From Anaerolineae bacterium (GTDB taxonomy: Bacteria > Chloroflexota > Anaerolineae > B4-G1): a DNA stretch of 8,968 bases. The notes beneath the pieces were generated by a model. The model saw only the letters and a list, made by a program, of their open reading frames with translations, had not been told where the DNA came from and did no database searches. How positions within the stretch are numbered: position 1 is the stretch's first letter; every line of letters begins with the position of its first letter. Both the position numbers and the translations under genes were made by a program. Location: assembly GCA_016783285.1 (NCBI GenBank), contig JADHWW010000078.1:1-8968 (forward strand), given 5' to 3'. Positions 6,138-8,968 of this stretch are shown here, in pieces.

Positions 6138-7839
6138 ACTGTGCTTCCTCCTCCCGAAGCGTGCGGCGCAGCACCTTGCCGATGATGGATTTGGGCAGGT
6201 CGGTGCGGAACTCGACGATACGCGGCACCCGGTAGGCCGCCATCCGCTCCCGGCAGAACCCGATGATCTCCTCCTCCGTGGCAGTCTCCCCCTCCTTGAG
6301 CACGATGAACGCCTTGACCGTCTCCCCCCGGCGCGGGTCCAGCACGCCGACCGCCGTCGCTTCCTTGACCTTGGGGTGCTCGAACAGCACCGCCTCCACG
6401 TCGGCGGGATAGATGTTGTAGCCGCCAGCGATGATGATATCCTTCTTGCGGTCCACGATGTGGAAATAGCCATCCTCGTCCATGTAGCCGATGTCGCCGG
6501 AGTAGAACCAGCCAGGCTGATCGTCGGGGCCAGTGCGCAGCGCGTTTGCCGTCTCAGTGGGCATCTTCCAGTACCCCTTCATGACCTGGGGACCTTTGAT
6601 GATGATCTCGCCGACCTCACCCACGGGCAACTCCCGCGTGCCCGTATCTGCATCCACGATCTTGAGGTCTGTGTCGGGCACTGGCACGCCGATGGAGCGA
6701 GCACGCGGGTGGTTAATCGGATCCATGCACGCGGCTGGGCTGGTCTCAGTCAGTCCATACGCTTCGACCATCTTGCCGCCGGTGATCGCCTCGAACCGTT
6801 CCTGCACCTCAGGGGCCAGCGGGGCAGCCGCGCTGACCGCGAAGCGGAGCGACGTCAGGTTGTACTGATCCCTGTCCGGGAAGTTGTTGAAACCGACGAA
6901 CATAGTCGGCACACCGGGATAGTACGTGACGCGGTGCTTCTTGATGGACTTGAGCACGTGCACCATGTCGCGCGGATTGGGGATCAGGACAATGGTCAGT
7001 GCATTGGCGATGCAGGTGTTCATGCCCACCGTCAGGCCGTAGACGTGGAAGTAGGGCATAACAGCGATCATCACGTCCTCGGCCTCCCTGCTTCTCGCCC
7101 AGATGTTGAGCATAGCGGCATTGGAGACCAGGTTACGATGCGTGAGTTGCGCGCCTTTGGGGCCGCCGGTCGTGCCGCCGGTGTAGATCAAGGTAGCGAT
7201 GTCTCCCGGAATGACCTCTACCGGCGTGAGCCGCGCTTGCGCGGTCCGGATGATGTCCTGGAACCAATAGGTGTCCGCGTCGCCGGAGATGTCCACCTTG
7301 TGGCCCTCTTTCTTCTCCTTGGTCAACGTAAACAGGAACTTAAGCAGGCCGGGGAAGTACTCTTTGATGTTGGTGACGATCACCTGCCTCAGGCCGGTGT
7401 TGGCGCGGATGGACCTGACCCGCTCGTAGAGGCTGCTCATCACAACGATCGTCTCTGTGCCAGAGTCATTGACCAGGTGCTCGACCTCACGGGCGACGTA
7501 CAGCGGGTTGCAGCAGACGACGATACCGCCGACGCGCCAGGTGGCGTAGGCGGCGATGATGAACTGCGGACAGTTCGGGAGCATGATCGCCACCCGGTCC
7601 CCCTTCTTGACCCCCTTACGCTGCAGGCCAGCCGCGAAGCGGTTCACCGCGTCGTTCAGTTCCCGATAGGTGAGGCTGGCGTCCAGGACGCGCGAGCCGA
7701 CCCGCGCACCAAAGATGGTGGCGGTGTGGCCGGAGTGCCTGGCCGCCGCGTCCGTCAGGAATTGATCCAGCGGGATCGGCGGGTAATCTATCGTCGCCGG
7801 CACCCCCTCATCGTAGTGTTTCAACCAGGGCCTTTCCAT
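6118..7839 (-). CDS. Long-chain fatty acid-CoA ligase (AMP-forming, FadD/LcfB type)
   Basis: A 573-residue adenylate-forming enzyme that activates a carboxylic acid to an acyl-AMP and then an acyl-CoA thioester, using ATP. Core motifs are complete: the ATP loop YTGGTTGGPKGA (219-230), HVYGLTVG (265-272), EAYGLTETSP (359-368), YSGDIG (446-451), the hinge region DRKKDIIIAGGYNIYPADVE (463-482), and the catalytic lysine Lys555 in PKSIIGKVLRR. The YTGGTTG form of the ATP loop and the insert at 160-190 resemble the long- and medium-chain FadD group, though chain length cannot be read from sequence. Soluble or membrane-peripheral. The ATG at 7839 is preceded by GGGAGGA (plus 7846-7852) at 6 nt. The stop overlaps the next gene by ATGA. 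The last residues MTNDK are repeat-derived; the native end was probably near EEEAQL. Likely first gene of the metabolic operon. Confidence 0.92.
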   Translation of the reverse strand: MERPWLKHYDEGVPATIDYPPIPLDQFLTDAAARHSGHTATIFGARVGSRVLDASLTYRELNDAVNRFAAGLQRKGVKKGDRVAIMLPNCPQFIIAAYATWRVGGIVVCCNPLYVAREVEHLVNDSGTETIVVMSSLYERVRSIRANTGLRQVIVTNIKEYFPGLLKFLFTLTKEKKEGHKVDISGDADTYWFQDIIRTAQARLTPVEVIPGDIATLIYTGGTTGGPKGAQLTHRNLVSNAAMLNIWARSREAEDVMIAVMPYFHVYGLTVGMNTCIANALTIVLIPNPRDMVHVLKSIKKHRVTYYPGVPTMFVGFNNFPDRDQYNLTSLRFAVSAAAPLAPEVQERFEAITGGKMVEAYGLTETSPAACMDPINHPRARSIGVPVPDTDLKIVDADTGTRELPVGEVGEIIIKGPQVMKGYWKMPTETANALRTGPDDQPGWFYSGDIGYMDEDGYFHIVDRKKDIIIAGGYNIYPADVEAVLFEHPKVKEATAVGVLDPRRGETVKAFIVLKEGETATEEEIIGFCRERMAAYRVPRIVEFRTDLPKSIIGKVLRRTLREEEAQLMTNDK

Positions 7840-7864
7840 GACTGTTCCTCCCTTTTGGGTTATT

Positions 7865-7898
7865 AGACCTGACAGGTTTTCCGAAACCTGTCAGGTCT
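7865..7898. repeat. Perfect 15-bp inverted repeat between arfB and the ligase gene
   Basis: Arms AGACCTGACAGGTTT (7865-7879) and AAACCTGTCAGGTCT (7884-7898) pair perfectly around the loop TCCG. It lies 12 bp after the arfB stop and 25 bp before the ligase start. It could stabilise or end the arfB transcript, but no T-run follows on either strand, so a standard intrinsic terminator is not supported. A related half-copy precedes arfB. Confidence 0.8.
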
Positions 7899-7910
7899 TG
7901 CGACGCGTGC

Positions 7911-8336
7911 CTAATCTTCTGAAGATGGAGTGGCCCGTCGCATACGCTTTTTCTCGCCGCGGCGAGACTTGGCCTCCAACCGGCGCCTCCTCGACGCAAG
8001 CGTTGGCCTTGTCTTCCGGCGGACTCTGGGCTTTTCGGCCGCCTCGCGGATCAAGCCGACCAGCCGGTCAATCGCGTCCTGCTGGTTACGTTCCTGCGTG
8101 CGGAACCTCTGGGCCTTGAGTATCAGTACGCCATCTTTGGTCATCCGCCTGCCGGCCAGACGTACCAGACGCTCGCGAACGTCATCGGGCAGGGAGGGAG
8201 AATTGCGCACGTCGAAGCGGAGATGCACGGCCGTGGCCACCTTATTGACATTCTGCCCTCCCGGCCCGGAGGCGTGGACGAACTCCATCTGGACTTCGCT
8301 CTCGTCAATTACGATGGTACGTGTAATGCGGATCAT
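7911..8336 (-). CDS. arfB: Alternative ribosome-rescue factor ArfB (peptidyl-tRNA hydrolase YaeJ/ICT1)
   Basis: A 141-residue protein, essentially the length of E. coli ArfB. It frees stalled ribosomes on truncated mRNA by hydrolysing peptidyl-tRNA. The catalytic loop GPGGQNVNK (24-32) holds the GGQ motif (26-28) that acts in the peptidyl-transferase centre, as in class I release factors; the codon-recognition domains of RF1/RF2 are absent. The tail from about 104 to 135 is very rich in Arg/Lys, as in ArfB, where it probes the empty mRNA channel. The ATG at 8336 begins MIRITRTIVI, a normal ArfB start, but has no strong Shine-Dalgarno. It is separated from the ligase by 71 bp containing an inverted repeat and is probably its own unit. 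A truncated RF is excluded by the intact basic tail. Confidence 0.93.
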   Translation of the reverse strand: MIRITRTIVIDESEVQMEFVHASGPGGQNVNKVATAVHLRFDVRNSPSLPDDVRERLVRLAGRRMTKDGVLILKAQRFRTQERNQQDAIDRLVGLIREAAEKPRVRRKTRPTLASRRRRLEAKSRRGEKKRMRRATPSSED

Positions 8337-8350
8337 GTGTCTGGCCTGGC

Positions 8351-8365
8351 AGATCTGACAGGTCT
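8351..8365. repeat. Second copy of the arfB-flanking palindromic repeat
   Basis: AGATCTGACAGGTCT matches 13 of 15 bases of the left arm at 7865-7879 and is itself nearly palindromic (AGATCT/AGGTCT around GAC). It lies 15 bp upstream of the arfB start codon, so the same element brackets the gene. Confidence 0.6.
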
Positions 8366-8382
8366 ACGAAGATACTCCGTCC

Positions 8383-8491
8383 GTCGAAAGCAATCTGAAA
8401 CACGAATGGCGCGAAAGGACGCGAAATGCACGAAAGCCTTTCGCGTGCTTCGCGTTCTTTCGTGAGCTTCGTGATTCACACCTCCCCCCTC
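8383..8491. repeat. 109-bp direct repeat, copy 1 (long hairpin)
   Basis: This copy shares about 102 of 109 bases with the adjacent copy at 8492-8600. Its core is an imperfect foldback: 40-nt arms at 8397-8436 and 8438-8477, about 31 of 40 positions paired, with a one-base turn at CGAAAG-C-CTTTCG. The end (8471-8491) mirrors the hsdS 3' terminus, including a GGGGAGGTGTGA on the minus strand that matches the real GGGGAGTTGTGA. No gene was found inside. Confidence 0.85.
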
Positions 8492-8600
8492 GTCGAAAGC
8501 AATCTGAAACACGAATGGCGCGAAAGGGCGCGAAATGCACGAAAGCCTTTCGCGTCCTTCGTGTTCTTTCGTGAGTTTCGTGATTCACAACTCCCCCCGA
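8492..8600. repeat. 109-bp direct repeat, copy 2 (long hairpin at the hsdS 3' end)
   Basis: The second unit has the same foldback (arms 8506-8545 and 8547-8586). Its distal arm runs through the hsdS stop codon, so the hsdS transcript would end in a long stem. This could protect the 3' end or halt transcription, although no T-run follows. Differences from copy 1 are scattered point changes, consistent with a tandem duplication that has diverged a little. Confidence 0.85.
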
Positions 8601-8968
8601 AACGCACGGTGCAGCAGCGTTTGGAACAGATGCTCCGCCTGGCGCTCGGCTTCGCGTTGCTGGGCACGCAAGCGCTCGAATTTGTGGACGATGTGGGCGA
8701 ATTCTTGTTGGAGGGGGAGAGGCGGCTTGATGAGAACCAGCTTCTCAAACTTCGACTTAGTAATGATGCGCTTCATCCCGAGTGTAGTGCTTCTCTGGAC
8801 AAGTGGCTTGGCCACTCTGAAGAGTCCATATAAGAAGGTCGAGTCCACATCTTTGTGTCGTGTCACAGCGTTAATCTGTTGATTGAATGCCACCTTGCGA
8901 TCTGTCAACGCAATATTACCAATTGATGTTGGACTTCCAGCAATACAAGTTACGAGAATTGACCCGGG
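8585..8968 (-). CDS. hsdS: Type I restriction-modification specificity subunit HsdS, C-terminal part
   Basis: The last 127 codons of a type I specificity subunit; the frame stays open to the window edge, so the N-terminus is outside. A TTG at 8908 lies mid-gene and is not the start: the preceding 20 codons read smoothly as PGSILVTCIAGSPTSIGNIA, a typical HsdS target-recognition-domain segment. It continues with LTDRKVAFNQQINAV and the conserved tail FEKLVLIKPPLPLQQEF (54-70 from the TTG). A long Gln/Arg/Glu-rich helix then ends in the characteristic LLHRAFRGEL. HsdS gives DNA sequence specificity to the HsdM methylase and HsdR nuclease and joins the two recognition domains by such helices. 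The visible part is the second recognition domain plus its helix. Neither hsdM nor hsdR is in the window. Confidence 0.88.
   Translation of the reverse strand, partial: PGSILVTCIAGSPTSIGNIALTDRKVAFNQQINAVTRHKDVDSTFLYGLFRVAKPLVQRSTTLGMKRIITKSKFEKLVLIKPPLPLQQEFAHIVHKFERLRAQQREAERQAEHLFQTLLHRAFRGEL

Noticed and set aside
6376..7866. Long open plus-strand frame of 496 codons opposite the acyl-CoA ligase
   Set aside because: It is antisense to a gene with complete adenylate-forming motifs. Its translation is rich in His, Asp and Arg with no recognisable domain, as expected for an antisense frame in GC-rich DNA.
7865..7898. Intrinsic terminator of arfB
   Set aside because: The stem is perfect, but no T-run follows on either strand, so only a repeat is called.
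8383..8600. CRISPR repeat pair or small genes within the 109-bp repeats
   Set aside because: The two copies are directly adjacent with no spacer. The short frames that cross them on both strands encode only arginine/phenylalanine-rich repeat translation.
8585..8908. A complete 107-residue gene starting at TTG 8908
   Set aside because: The frame continues upstream to the window edge with typical HsdS sequence, so this is the 3' part of a longer gene.
1..8968. tRNA, rRNA, riboswitch, transposase or integrase
   Set aside because: No cloverleaf, rRNA-like stretch, riboswitch core or transposase/integrase motif was recognised by eye on either strand; covariance-model searches could not be run.

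Overview
The window reads as a high-GC bacterial chromosome segment in which every convincing gene lies on the minus strand, so transcription runs from high to low coordinates. The short palindromic and tandem repeats that sit between genes and even inside one coding region resemble those I know from Chloroflexota (Anaerolineae-like) genomes. That assignment is an impression from repeat style and gene content; no marker gene proves it.

In transcription order the layout is as follows. (1) The 3' end of hsdS, the type I restriction-modification specificity subunit, enters from beyond the right edge. (2) Two tandem 109-bp hairpin repeats (8383-8600) follow directly. (3) arfB, a ribosome-rescue peptidyl-tRNA hydrolase, has a copy of one palindromic repeat on each side. 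(4) A compact metabolic cluster then runs to the left: a FadD-type acyl-CoA ligase, a HAD-IB phosphatase, a phytoene-desaturase/retinol-saturase-like FAD oxidoreductase, a flavin reductase with a fused [2Fe-2S] ferredoxin domain, a PLP-dependent aminotransferase, and a nitronate-monooxygenase/FabK-type FMN enzyme. The first three overlap by 4 bp each and must be co-transcribed. The last three are 40-46 bp apart and each has a clear Shine-Dalgarno sequence, so one long operon is likely. (5) The left 180 bp are mostly non-coding, with a possible promoter and the first seven codons of a further gene at the edge.

Functionally the cluster suggests activation of a carboxylic acid to its CoA ester plus redox work on a lipid or isoprenoid-like substrate. 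The ferredoxin-fused reductase could feed electrons to the FAD oxidoreductase if that enzyme acts as a saturase. The roles of the phosphatase, aminotransferase and FMN enzyme in such a pathway are not evident, and no known pathway with this exact gene set is recognised here.

The most unusual feature is how deeply small repeats have entered coding sequence. The reductase gene carries four different repeat-like insertions, all in frame, including seven copies of a 12-bp unit encoding GD(R/H)(E/K). Three other genes (FMN enzyme, FAD oxidoreductase, ligase) have their stop codons inside short tandem repeats, so their last residues are repeat-encoded. The hsdS stop lies in the outer hairpin repeat.
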